Below are positions 11,351-22,909 of a stretch of 64,000 nt of DNA, in pieces. Source of the DNA: Erpobdella octoculata. Taxonomy: Eukaryota > Annelida > Clitellata > Hirudinida > Erpobdellidae. The translations under genes and the position numbers were made by a program. The DNA lies in NCBI GenBank assembly GCA_963978895.1, contig OZ022242.1, forward strand, positions 4,881,359 to 4,945,358, given 5' to 3'. Numbering within the stretch: position 1 is the stretch's first letter; each line of letters opens with the position of its first letter. The notes under the pieces were generated by a model. That model saw nothing but the letters and a program-made list of their open reading frames with translations. It was not told the DNA's origin and searched no databases.

Positions 11351-13225
11351 GACATGTGACAACTTTCACATTTTAGCTTTTGTTACCTACATATCATATT
11401 TTTAATCAAGTATAAATTTTTTTTCCCTTGTGTCAATTCTTCAAGAGTATTTTTTTCAATTTTAGTAATTCCGCTTTGCTTTTGAAAGCCAGTCTCAAAA
11501 GCCTGCATAAAGAAGGAGGGAACAGTTGAAATGATCAAATTATAATCCACGACAAAGAGTACTTAGGTGCTTCCTACAAGCAGCCATATCAGTCTTAAAA
11601 TACCTGGTATAGAGAACTATAAGCTAATATTTAAAAAATTCGATGTTAGTAATTAGTGTGTTTAAGTTATAAAGTTAAACAAATAAAAAAAATTCAATTT
11701 CAATTTCATAGGCTGAGTGGTTGACCCATCTGCAATTTTTCATGTTGCTCCTGTTATGTCAGAAGATTGTCAATCAAGCACCTGTCAACAATCTAGTTTC
11801 TAATTTCTAGAATTGAATAATAAAAATTAAATTTCAAATGTTTGTCACAGCAGTTAAAAGATTGTAATAAGAGATTTTTCTACAATACATTTTAATTTAA
11901 CTTGAAAGCTTTAACCCTTCTGTCTTCATTTCAAACACAATTTTTTACAGTCTGTTAAGTTCATCAATAAAAAAACTTAATGTTGAGGGCAAAAAAAATT
12001 AATTTTAAGTTTGTTTAATGTAGTTTTTATTTAGATAAAATTTTATTTGACTTGCGTAGCGTAAAAAATTGTTTTTAGAAAAAAATTTAACTTTGACTTC
12101 ATTCGTTGTCTAGAAAAAGTTCTGTTTCATTTCAATCGTTTGTCAAAACGTTCAAATTTTTCAGCGCCGTGTAAAAGTTAATATAAAAAAAAATGTCTAA
12201 AAAATATTTTCTAACTTTGAGCACGCTGCGTCTAAAATCGAAATCTTTATTAACTTTCCCCATACGCGTGAAAATGGTCCTTATTTCATGCGCACATAAA
12301 AGCGATGCTCGGTCGAGCTCCAGACTGCTTTACAAGAAGAAGAATATAAGACCAGCTGGTCAGGGACGAGGTGCCAACACTGTCAACGGATGGGTTAGCA
12401 AACACTTCCCGTTAGCCATTTGACTAAAAGGTTTCACAAGTGGCTACAGCTTATGAAAAAAACCTTTGAAAATCTAATGAATAGTCACACATGACTTTTG
12501 AGCATTGTCGTTTTGAAAATAATGAATAAAAAAGTTTAGATGATAAAATAACTAGCAAATAACAACGACGACGAGGATGAGAACGGTGATGATGATGATG
12601 ATGGTGGTGGTGTTGATGGTGGTGGTGTTGATGGTGGTGGTGGTGGTGGTGGTGGTGGTGGTGGTGGTGACGTGAGTGCAGCTTGTTTTAGAAAACCATC
12701 TTAAAGGTTCAAAGTCTTTTTTCTCAGTCTCAACTTTCACGAAATCTTAGAACATTAAAAATACATTTTTGACCTAATTCTAGAAGCTGACGTACTCATT
12801 TAAAACTGAAGTATAAATTGTCACCTAGTCAGGTCTCTATGAACTCAAAATCTTGTCAAGTCTTGACTATGAAATCAAAAATAATAAAATTATAGATATT
12901 AAGAGTTATTTAAAATATTGACTGTCAAAATCAGGATTTACAATTTGTAAAAAGATAGTATAAGTAATTATTTTTAGCTTTATGAATATGCATAGGCTAC
13001 ACTACAATTTTATTGGCAACGACTTTTGAGTAACGCTTTTTTGAATATAAATGAGTCGAAGTGCTCACGACAGTTTCTTCTGCGGTTAAGAGGCATTTTA
13101 AAAGTGCATTTTGAATCAAACGGTTTCATCAATTGGAAATCATTTATTGACCAAAAAAAAACTACATATGAAATGCTAATTATATAATTCTTCGAGAAAT
13201 TAGATATATATATAAAAGTTACACC
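11351..13225. other. Intergenic; only a GGT/GAT trinucleotide tract
   Basis: No convincing exon. A trinucleotide tract of GAT then GGT repeats lies at about 12580-12670. A 76-residue open frame at 12193-12423 has no recognisable motif and no signal or splice context, so I do not call it a gene. Confidence 0.5.
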
Positions 13226-16200
13226 ATGGGTTTCCACTATTTGGATTACATAATCTTTTTCCTTTTCCTTGTTATCTCACTGTCCATTGGTCTCTATCAT
13301 GCCTTCAGAGGAGGGAAGCAGAAAACTACCGAAGAATTTCTCATGGGAAACAGGAAGTTCAGTACTTTCCCAGTCGCCATCTCCATCACTTTGTCTTTCA
13401 TCAGCGCCATTGTGGTTATTGGTCAGTTTGAGTTTAGAATTAACAAGTAACGTGAGCAATTGTGAATTATTCAATGAAATAAATAGTAAAACATTATTAT
13501 TACTGAATTATAATTATATTTTATTATTTAATTATGTCAAATACAATTGTCAAAAAACTGATTACTTGATTTAAACGGGCCATAACAATGCTCTGTAGTG
13601 AAATGTGCCGCGAATTTGTTACAAACCAGATGTCGCGTGTTTGTAGAATTGAAAGTAAGTTAAATTGCTTAACTTGACATGAACTTTGCTCTAACTGAGT
13701 ATAAACCAGTACGTTTGGTACAGTTGACATAGTTTTACAAAGATTATCAATTTTTTTTAATTACAAGTTAGTGAATAATTTCTTATTTTTAAAACGTTAA
13801 AACAAATGTTAAATAGTTAATAACTAATAAATCTCTTCTGGAAATTGAATACCCAATAGTCCTAAAGTCTCATATTCAGGAAATTGAATACCCAATAGTC
13901 ATAAACTCTCATAGCCAGGCTAGGCTGTTCACAACCTGGCATACCTGGCGGAGAGAAATTGTTGCCCACTTTTCAACCAATAAAAGCCGACGAAGATGTG
14001 AGGTTAACAGCATGAACTGGAGTTGTAACAAATAACAAATATAAATTTCTATATAATAATTTTCAAATGCTTTGGCCTACTAAGCGCTTCGACCTACCTG
14101 GCGGTTGCCAGTTGCCAGTTAGTCGAGTGACCCAGTCCGGGCTTGGTAACACTTTAGCCAACTTTATGGCAACATTTTAGCCAACTTTATGGTAACACTT
14201 TAGCCAACTTTATGGCAACACTTTAGCCAACTTTATGGCAACACTTTAGCCATCTTTATGGCAGCTGCTTTTAACTACATATGGAAAACTTGGTATAATT
14301 ACAGCTGGTTTTCTTGTATACCTACATTTTATAGCAATCTTTACTGTACTAATGTTCTTATAATTATAACTACAAAACATTGTGTAATTAAAAAATTGCA
14401 TTTTAAATTGCTTAAGTTTCTTGAAATCTACTTTGGCGTGAGGTGAAACTTGTCAGACTGGTGAGGTTGGTAAAGTTTGAAGCTTCTGAGACTAATGAGA
14501 TTTGTGAGGCTGAGAACATAAAAGTGATGGGAAAGCCCACCATACAAATAAAACAAAACCTAAGCTTTTGAAACAAAATCAACAACAAAATAACGAGTAG
14601 GCCAAAAGTAGGGTTAGACATAAAAATTAGATATTTATATTTAGTAGATATTCTAACTTTAGACCTACTCATGGCCCACTCTGTTCAAGAATAGCACGTA
14701 ATCAAAAATCAAACATAACATTCCGTCAGGACTGCCTGCCGAGGTGTACACAAGAGGAACACAATTCATCATGGTGACTGCTGGTCACGTGGTTGGGTTT
14801 ATTTTCTCCATCGTATTTGTTGTTCCGGTGTTTTTCAACTTACATGTCACCAGCTCTTTTGAAGTAGGATTTTTTTCTAATATTTTTTATGCATTCATTA
14901 AAACATAGATTTTGTTTACTATCGCGTAAATGGTTTTAAAAAATCAATCATTTTTTTAGTTAGAATCATGAATAAATTATAAAATAATAGAAAAAAATGT
15001 TCGTTTTCTGCTAAATATAATAAATCTCAAATAAAAATGAGAGTTAATAAAAAAATCATTTTTTGCCTTTCAGTACCTGGAAATGAGATATAATTCTGAA
15101 TTTGTTAAACTGATGGGATCCTTTATTATGCTTTTCAGTACGGTGAGTTGAAAATTATGTTTATTAAATCATTAAAGTTACACCTACTTAAATTATCAAC
15201 CTAAAAAATTATGGACTTTTAAAGGTTTTTTTCGACATTGGATTCATAAAACTATATAATGTACCTGTTTTATGTTAACGCCAAAGTAAAGTTTGTTTTA
15301 CAAATAAGCAGATGATACAACTTGGAGTCGTCTTGTACGCACCAGCTGTGGCTCTTGAGGCGGTTACAGGCATTCCAACGTGGTCCTCCATCATTCTGTC
15401 GTCTCTTGTTGCCATCATCTACACCACTCTAGTGAGGAAGACATTTCTAACATTTTTACACCATCTACAAAACATGCGTTTCTTCATACCGAATTTGCAA
15501 TAGTTAGAAAAAAAACGTTTTTTCAACACTGTCTTCATTCAGGGAGGTATGAAAGCCGTCATATGGACTGATGTTTTTCAAGGCCTGTGTCTTCTGGCGG
15601 GAATGTGTGCCGTCGTCGTCAAGGTTTTATACAAATTGATAAAGAAAACCATTGTTTATATGTTGTTTTAACTTTTTATTGATTTTTAATTGTTTTTCAA
15701 GTTTTAGCAAATTTATTAAATTGTTTTAATTTTGTTTTTTTTATAAACAAATACTTAGGGTACTTTAATAGCAGGCGGCTTCTCTGAAGTTTGGCAAAAA
15801 AACCAAGCAAATGAAAGACTAGAATTCTTCAAGCAAGCATTTAAATTTCTTATTTTTTTCTAATTGAAACCGATTCTTGAAAATTACTTATTGTGAAATA
15901 TAAAAAAAAACTTACTTATCTTCATATTTATGACATTAATAATTGAAACAGCATGAACCCCGATCCAACGATAAGAACAACATTTTGGTCGGCACTCGTT
16001 AACGGGACATTCGTCAGCCTGGCATATTTTGCTATCGGGCAAACGACCGTGCAAAGATACTGCGCGCTGCCAACGCTTGGTAAAGCCAATAGGTGAGCGA
16101 TTTATAAAAATAGAAAATAAATAAATTGGCCATTTGTGCTATGTCAACGTGTTTTTTTATATTTTTACAGGGCACTTTTCATCAACACCTGTCTCCTGTC

Positions 16201-19200
16201 ACTAATCGTATTATTAGGAGCGTCCGTTGGCATGGTTATTTACGCTTACTACGACCTCCTTGGCTGTGACCCAATTAGGGCAAAGTTCATTACAAGTGCA
16301 AATCAAGTAACTCGTGCAGATCGTATTCCTTTTAATTTGATTTATGCTTTATTTAAAAAAAAGTTTTTTATTTCTAAGATTTTTCCTTATTTCATCATGG
16401 ACGTCCTCAACTATCCTGGAATTCCAGGCCTTTTCATCTCCGTTCTCTACGGTGGTGCATTAAGGTCAGAAAATTAGTTAAACTTTAGGATGCTGCTTCT
16501 GTTGATGATAATATAATTATGATGACGACGACGATGACAATGACGATGACAACGAAGATGATTATTAAAAAAATAATATTTGAGTATCATGCTTAGATTT
16601 TGTGTTGTTTTGGCTTAATGATAATTTTTCTGCAACTATGCACAATTAATCTCGACTATAATATATATCATCCGTCTGTTGAGCAGGGACGTAAATTGGG
16701 GGGGGCAGGGGGGGGCATTTGCCCCCCCCTGATTTTCAAAATTTGAATTTTTTTTTACCTAGAGTTTACTATATATTTATTTAATTTTAACTTTACTTAA
16801 CCTAGTGATGATGCAATGCGTATTGGAATCTTTCCGGCGTGTATAGACAATTCGCCCCCCCCCCTTGATTTCCAAAATTAATTTTTTTTTACTTAGAGTT
16901 TACTATATAATATGTTAATTTTAACTTTACTTAACCTCGTGATGATTCAATGCGTATTGGAATTCTTTTTGCGTGTGTAGACAATTTTATATCTTAGCTC
17001 GATGCTAGATTAACCAATAACTGCAGAGTAATAATTTGTGTATCAGTGTTGGTCCAAAGATTAGCTGTTTTCTGTGCCAAAATACAATAAGAGAACTCGT
17101 TGAATTTTACCCTATTAGTGGTATTAATACAATGTTGATTCCCTCACAGCTGTCTACATCAAAGTTATTATTTATTCTCTGTACGCAAATCTTGCAAGTA
17201 AAATTTAACCAGCATTTTGACTAGCTAGGAAGTTGAAACTTTCAGCACAGCTTTATATTTGATGAAAATACATGATTCAATTAAAAAAAAAACTGAACAT
17301 CTTTTGCATTTCTAAATTGAATGTATTTGAAATCAAAGTTTGTGTTGAAAAACTTGTTTTTCCTTTACTTGTTTTACTAATCCTGTACTTGCCCCTGCAA
17401 TATGATTAAATCATTCATCCCCCTTATACCCAGTGGCGCGTGTCGAATATAGAATTTTTTGGTGGGGATTTACTTCAGAAATTTTTATATTCTCTTCCAA
17501 AAAGCTGATAACCGGTAAGGGGTAGTCATAAGTATTTTTCAAATTTTTTTTCAAAGACTTTTAATTTCTCCTCCCAAAAAAGCTACGGTCGTCTTCTAAA
17601 AACAAGGTATTATACCCAAAAAAATTTCAATTGATACTCTGATGGGGGATGCATTTCCCCATCCCTCTCTGCTTGTACCTACGTATTTATATAAATGTAA
17701 AAAGTAATGTGTGTGTGAGAGCATTCGTTTATCACATCCAAGCCGCAGGAGCAATTTTAACAACATTTGGCATTCAGGTAACTTCATTGATAAGAAAATT
17801 TTGAAAAATTTTAAAAAAAAATCTGTTATTTCTTTGACGTTTCGTTGGCAAAAACGAAAAAAAACTAAGCACAAAAAACCCGGACAACACCGGGTAACCC
17901 TGTCAGTAAGCTATATAATGGCGGGAAAATTTTGCCCCCCCCTGGAAAATGCTGAATTTACGTCCCTGCTGTTGAGAGAATAAAAAACAATCAGAAAAAA
18001 AAATTTAAGATTTAATTATGTTAACCCATGCTACGTTTTTTTTGTTAAAGTGTTTAAAAATTGTTTGACCAATCAATTGATTAATTTATTCAGTACAATG
18101 TCAAGTTCATTAAACTCTGCTGCCGCTGTGACATGGCAGGATTTACTGAGGAAGTATTTCAAACATCTGCAAGACTCAAAACGGGCTCTCGTCACTAAAA
18201 TTCTCGGTTATTAGTTGTTTTAAATCTTTTATATTAACTTCATTGCTTGAGCCATACTTTTAAACCTTTCTCGCTTAAAAAAACATACTTCCCGTCATCA
18301 AATCTAGCTGAATTTTGGTGTATTAAATTTTCGTCAATGACAATGCATTCTATTAAATTTTCAGATTGATTGGAAACAATTTAAATAAGATATAAAAAAT
18401 TAGCTGAAATTTTAAAAAAATTTAGAATTACAAATTTTTTAGCGAATAAACCATCCGTTTTTAGTTCATTCAATAAATGTGATATTTAGTTTTTTAAAAT
18501 CAAACACGTATAATAAAAACTGTGTTGTTTCCACAGTTTTTCAAAAATTTCTTATCTTTTCCATCCTCACGTGCTTGACATTTTAAAAATTAAAAAAAAA
18601 CTTTGGTCAATGTTTTTCTATTTTATAGATTTATCATCATAAAAAATAATTTGCAAAAAATTAGAAGCTGCCAAATTACAAAATATAAAACTTTTTACGG
18701 TTCACTTGTTTTCTATTATTAAATAGTTTATTAAAAGTTTAATCCTGAATTAAATAATAAAAGTTATTTTTTAATTCAAATATTGTTCTAATTATTACAG
18801 TTGTTGTTTATGGTGCCTCGGCAATTTCAATGGCATTTCTTGCTAAATACCTTGGAGGACACGTTCTACAAGTGAACTATTTACAAGAAAAAAATCTAAA
18901 ATGTATTATTTAAAAAGTTAACTTTTAACATATTACAGAAATATAATCATTATTCAGGCAGCAAACTCGGTGTCAGGGACATTCACGGGTCCAGTGTTGG
19001 GCATGTTCATTCTTGGGATGTTTTTCAAATTTGCTAATGCCAAAGTGAGAACAAAAACTTCAAAAAAAGTTTAATTATTGAAAACGCCTTTATATCATTT
19101 TTATAAAATAATTAAAAAAATACAGTCATACCTGAGGGTGTTTGGTGAATAAAGAAATACAATTTCTGTTACTTAAATTAACTTTTCTACGCTAAAAGGT

Positions 19201-20574
19201 TATTAAATTTCTTTACAAAACATATTTAAAAAAATATTATATAGCATACTTCATGAAATAAAAACAAATTTTCACCAAAAATTTGGAAACCCGAGTTGAT
19301 AGGTTTGTAAATAATTATTGTAAAGAAGATTGTTTTATTAATTTAAAAACAAACTAATAACAAACCGGTCACAACCTCAAAATGTTTTAAAATTTTTGTT
19401 AGGGAGCGTTGATCGGATGCACAAGTGGCATTATAATAACAATGTGGCTAGCCATCAGTGGCCTGATAGTCAACCCTCACAAAGAAAGTCTTCCTACTTC
19501 CATAGAGAAATGCTTCCACAATAAAACTACACCTATCTCAGCTTCAACAATTCTACCTGGAAACGCGTCTAATTTCATAAACTTCCTTCCACAAGAAGAA
19601 ATGCCAGTCTCGACTTCCAATTCATCCGACATGACAAAACTTGTAAAAAATGAAGGAAGCAAAATTTCAATTACTCTAAATCAAAAGTAAACTTTGTATT
19701 TTTAATGTAAATATTATAGGTAGTGAACTTAAATCTTAGTTTTCAATTATTTTGTTTTATTTCGTTTTATTTCGTTTTATTTCGTTTACAGTGAACACAA
19801 TCCATTATACGCCATTTCATATTTATATTATCCATTCATCGGCTTTGTTGTTACCATGGCCAGTGGAAGCCTGATGAGCTTAGCCACAGGCAAGTTGCTT
19901 TATTAAATAAGAAGTGTATGAATTTAATTTTTAGGACTTTTTTAATGAATTGCTTTTATGTTTTTAAAAATTTTTTTTAAAAGATCAGATCAGATCAGTT
20001 TTAAAATAACTTATTCAAAAACTTGTTAACGTTTAGTAAACTATAAAATAAACGGTTCTAGGGCTATTTGTCGCAGGATAACTCGGCGTGAACAATTTGG
20101 CGCAGGACAATTCGGCGCAGACAATTTAGTGCAGAAATGTATTAACTATTAATTAACGGAGTTATATTAAGCGATGTTTCCTTGGGTTTTTTTGGGATTT
20201 TCCATCTTTTCTATTCTTTTTTCATTCTATTTTTTTTTTCAAATTTTTCTCTTTTTCTCTATCTCTCTTTTTTCGCTCTCCTTCTCCTTCCCCTTTTTTT
20301 TTTTACAACGCTTATATTAACTTGCAATGTTGTTTGTTATTTCAGCCCAAATGTTGTTTTTGAAAACACCGCTTCTCGTATGATCAACGAAGTAAAAAAA
20401 TGTCGAGCCCACTCAAAATTGTCACGCCTAATTGTCCACTCGAAATTGTCCGTTTTTCTGCACCAAACGTCCGCACCGAATTTTCCGCATCGAATTGTCC
20501 TTCGACGAATTATCCGGATACCAAATAAACCAATATTTATAAACGATGCCAGTCTCACCTTCGCTCTAGTATAC

Positions 20575-20609
<35 letters not shown>

Positions 20610-20815
20610 CTACCCAGAAATATTTTCATAGAGTACGAGAAACTTTAATTGACACAGACCATTTTAAAACAGGTGGATCAAACCAAAATTTCGTTGATGG
20701 AAAGTTACTGGCGCGTGGAAATTTATTAACAAATTGTTTTCCACAAAATATAGACGAAACTAATTTGAAAACAAAACGCCAATTGGAGCTACATATTATC
20801 AAAGAAGTTGGTTGA
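13226..20815 (+). CDS. SLC5A8: Sodium-coupled monocarboxylate/iodide-type symporter (SLC5A8/A5/A12 group)
   Basis: Fifteen exons: 13226-13421, 14730-14863, 15074-15142, 15312-15431, 15543-15623, 15759-15832, 15952-16092, 16171-16306, 16379-16464, 18094-18206, 18801-18871, 18958-19044, 19403-19686, 19792-19889, 20673-20815. Phases join without a break to give 610 aa, the length I recall for human SLC5A8. The protein is a multi-pass plasma-membrane symporter moving Na+ with small anions. Supporting motifs: first helix LDYIIFFLFLVISLSIG, then TTEEFLMGNRKFS; GGMKAVIWTDVFQG; NPDPTIRTTFW; QTTVQRYCALPT; GIPGLFISVLYGGALSTMSSSLNSAAAVTWQDL; SGTFTGPVLGMFILGMF; YAISYLYYPFIG. The introns after exons 6 and 14 use GC donors. 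SLC5A5, A8 and A12 are close relatives, so orthology to A8 specifically is uncertain. The C-terminal exon is divergent. Confidence 0.9.
13838..13920 (+). repeat. Two-copy 41-bp tandem repeat in SLC5 intron 1
   Basis: GGAAATTGAATACCCAATAG occurs at about 13840 and again at about 13880, with similar TC.TA flanks. Simple local duplication. Confidence 0.8.
14145..14262 (+). repeat. 25-bp minisatellite in SLC5 intron 1
   Basis: Five units of approximately AACACTTTAGCCAACTTTAT plus GG(C/T), with few substitutions. Confidence 0.9.
17159..17385 (+). repeat. Dispersed repeat, copy B
   Basis: Shares with copy D (55440-55725), in the same orientation, CTCTGTACGCAAATCTTGCAA, TTTGACTAGCTAGGAAG, ATTTCTAAAT(T/C)GA and TTTGTGTTGAAAAACT. 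Nested within the hAT element. Confidence 0.8.
17690..17912 (+). repeat. CCCGG-end repeat module
   Basis: Runs from a GTGTGTGTGAGAG box through CACATCCAAGCCGCAGGAGC to AAACCCGGACAACACCGGG TAACC. The same arrangement recurs at 21255-21445, so this is a dispersed family rather than chance. Confidence 0.75.
20062..20530. mobile_element. MITE-like element with iterated subterminal motifs
   Basis: The left part (20062-20140) contains about five variants of GGACAATTCGGCGCA in direct orientation. The right part (20400-20530) contains about eight variants of the same motif in the opposite orientation (for example CGAATTGTCC, GCACCGAATTTTCCGC). The middle is pyrimidine-rich with no coding capacity. 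Iterated motifs in inverted orientation at both ends are typical of non-autonomous DNA transposons. I find no clean target duplication. It lies in SLC5 intron 14. Confidence 0.7.
20575..20607. repeat. Short (TA)n tract in SLC5 intron 14
   Basis: About 15 TA units between the MITE-like element and the last SLC5 exon. Confidence 0.9.
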
Positions 20816-21250
20816 ACAAAGTTTTTTTTTAATTTTTATTTATTAAAACTTTTGAAAAAGAAGATTTGCTTATGAACATTTTGTAACTTATTTATGATTC
20901 TTTTTAGAACGAACAAAAGAGCAATTGTCATTCATCAGAAAGCTAAATGTTATAGAATTCAAAGTGTTCAACTTAAATTCAAATCGATATTCTATTACTG
21001 TTTCTTTTTGTTGGTTGAAGTACTTTTCATTATATGGAAATATTTTATAAAGTTAATACCGTAAAAATTGTTGTACATTTGCTGGCAATAGGCTGTGCCT
21101 TAAACAGGCCAATAGTGTGCTTTACTGTTTTGTGATCGTCTTACACAACTGATGATAAGTAATCCTCCAATTTTTCAGGAATTTTATATTCAATAATTTC
21201 AATATTTTGGATGTGTTGTAGATTTACTAGAATACGTTAAAACAAGTTAA
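20816..21250. other. Region after the SLC5 stop, no gene
   Basis: Probably 3' UTR and intergenic DNA. I see no strong polyadenylation signal close to the stop. Confidence 0.4.
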
Positions 21251-21254
21251 ATTA

Positions 21255-21445
21255 GATAAATAAAAGGCAATGTGTGTCTGTTTGCTTATCTGAGCCTCTC
21301 ACATCCGAACCGCTACAGCAATTTGTACAAAGTTTGGCGTAGAAGTAGCTTTTTATTGAGGAAAAGGTTTACATACATTTAAAGTCTAAGTTAAGTTTTA
21401 TCGAAAAACAAAACAAAAACCCGGGCAACACTGGGTAACCCTGCA
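21255..21445 (+). repeat. CCCGG-end repeat module
   Basis: GTGTGTCTGTTTGC, then CACATCCGAACCGCTACAGC, TTTGGCGTAG and ending ACCCGGGCAACACTGGGTAA. Second copy of the module at 17690-17912. Confidence 0.75.
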
Positions 21446-21514
21446 GATCCAGAATCTCTGTTGAATAAAAAACCAGGTTTACCACCATGGGAAAATGATT
21501 TTGTTGGTTATAAA

Positions 21515-21780
21515 ACGAACAAGTAAAGGAAAAACGGGGTTTCTTAACACAAATTTAATTTCAAATACACTCGATTTAGAAATGCAAAAGATGTTTAAAT
21601 TTAGCTGGTTTTTTTAATTGAATTATGTATTGTCATCCAATTTAAAGCTATGCTGAAAGTTTCAGCTTTCTAGCTAGTCAAAAAGCTGGTTAAATTTTAC
21701 TTGCAAGATGTGCGTACAGAGAAAGCCACACACAAACAGAAATTGTAACCTAAATAAAAGTTTGTAAAAACGTCCTGTCT
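21515..21780 (-). repeat. Dispersed repeat, copy C
   Basis: Minus-strand copy of the core shared with 7800-8000, 17159-17385 and 55440-55725: AAGTAAAGGAAAAACG, TTTCAAATACACTCGATTTA, AAGCTGGTTAAATTTTACTT, GCGTACAGAGAAAGCCACAC and ACCTAAATAAAAGTTTGTA. Confidence 0.8.
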
Positions 21781-22909
21781 AAAATACTAGACAAGTTGCG
21801 GAACGACAAACCATATGCTGTCGGATTCTCTGTCATGTTGAAATGCTCACACTTAACAAAGGAAATTGAAATGATTTTCTAAAACTTTGCCGCCATACAC
21901 TTAATAGTACTTAATACTATATTAGACTTTGCACATTTGTTATACTATGATGCAAAGTATTTTTAAATAACAGTTTTAAATACAAAACACGTTCAAATAA
22001 GTAATTAACAAGTGAACCGTAAAACTTCGCTTTTACAACGTTTTTTCGCGATAGCAGTGACGGTTTTTAATTTCGGTGGTGACATTTATGAATTATTCAC
22101 TATCTACATATTTAATTTCATTTTGCTGAAAATACTTAAGAAACTTTTCAAATCATGATTAAAGTAGTTGAATATTGCATTGTCATGAATCAATTTGTTG
22201 ATCGCGAATATAATGGTAAACTTGACGGTTGTATAGAGGTCACTTTGGTTTGAAAATTAAATAATATTTGTCGCAGTTCAGTTTTCCAAGTTCGATGATG
22301 AAGAAAGGAAATATAATAATAAGGTTGACGAATGACTCTTGTGATAGAGATGAAATTGAATTTTTTGTATAAAAAATGGTAGAGTTATACATTTAAAAAA
22401 AAGGTGTGGGGTAATTTTTCCGATTTTACATGGGGACGGGAAACCACCTGATCTTGAACTAAATCCGCTGCCTACTGATGTGTAGCCTATTATTAGCTAG
22501 TTTCCTAATTTCTACTCCCGTTTTCATGATAATGCACTTTCTAAGCAGGATTTCTTTGCACATTATAATGTATCGAGACGAGTACTCATTGTAAAATTTC
22601 TGATGCTAAGAAAAAGGTTTTTTTAAACATTCCAGACATATCAATAGATTTGGAGTCTGTCCCCACCGCGCCCCTATTTCCGACACTGCCTGAATGTCAA
22701 AAAAATTATTTATACAAGAAATTATTTACCAAAAACTAAATTTACTTAAAAAATATTTGTTTTCCTACTTTTTTTCTGTCTAATAAAAATGTGTTATATT
22801 ACTTTTAAATTTCATTTTTTTTGCTACCAAGGAGATATTATTATTATTATTATTGGCTTTCGGTGCTCGAAAACAAAATGGTTATTTTGCATAAGTCTAA
22901 ATAATATTG
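21781..22909. other. Region upstream of BBS1, no gene
   Basis: AT-rich. It should hold the BBS1 promoter and 5' UTR, but I cannot point to a specific element. Weak transposon-like ends near 22049 and 22688 are discussed under rejected items. Confidence 0.4.

Larger units (their letters stand above)
16676..17976. mobile_element. Non-autonomous hAT element with perfect 8-bp target duplication
   Basis: The element spans 16684-17968 (1,285 bp). Its ends are perfect 14-bp inverted repeats CAGGGACGTAAATT, and it is flanked on both sides by CTGTTGAG (16676-16683 and 17969-17976), the 8-bp target duplication expected of hAT transposons. G- and C-runs lie just inside each end. No transposase frame is present. 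Inside are a tandem duplication of about 125 bp (16755-16860 and 16895-16995, sharing AGAGTTTACTATATA and TTTAACTTTACTTAACCT), dispersed-repeat copy B (17159-17385) and a CCCGG-end module (17690-17912). It lies in SLC5 intron 9. Confidence 0.9.

Noticed and set aside
12193..12423. 76-residue frame in the gap before SLC5
   Set aside because: No motif, signal peptide, splice context or repeat relation; length is within chance for this composition.
17438..17460. CAGTGGCGCGTGTCG as another hAT left end inside the hAT element
   Set aside because: No matching right end or target duplication could be found nearby.
22049..22688. Possible DNA transposon with CAGTGACGG / CAGTGTCGG ends
   Set aside because: The ends match only partly and the flanks show no 8-bp duplication.
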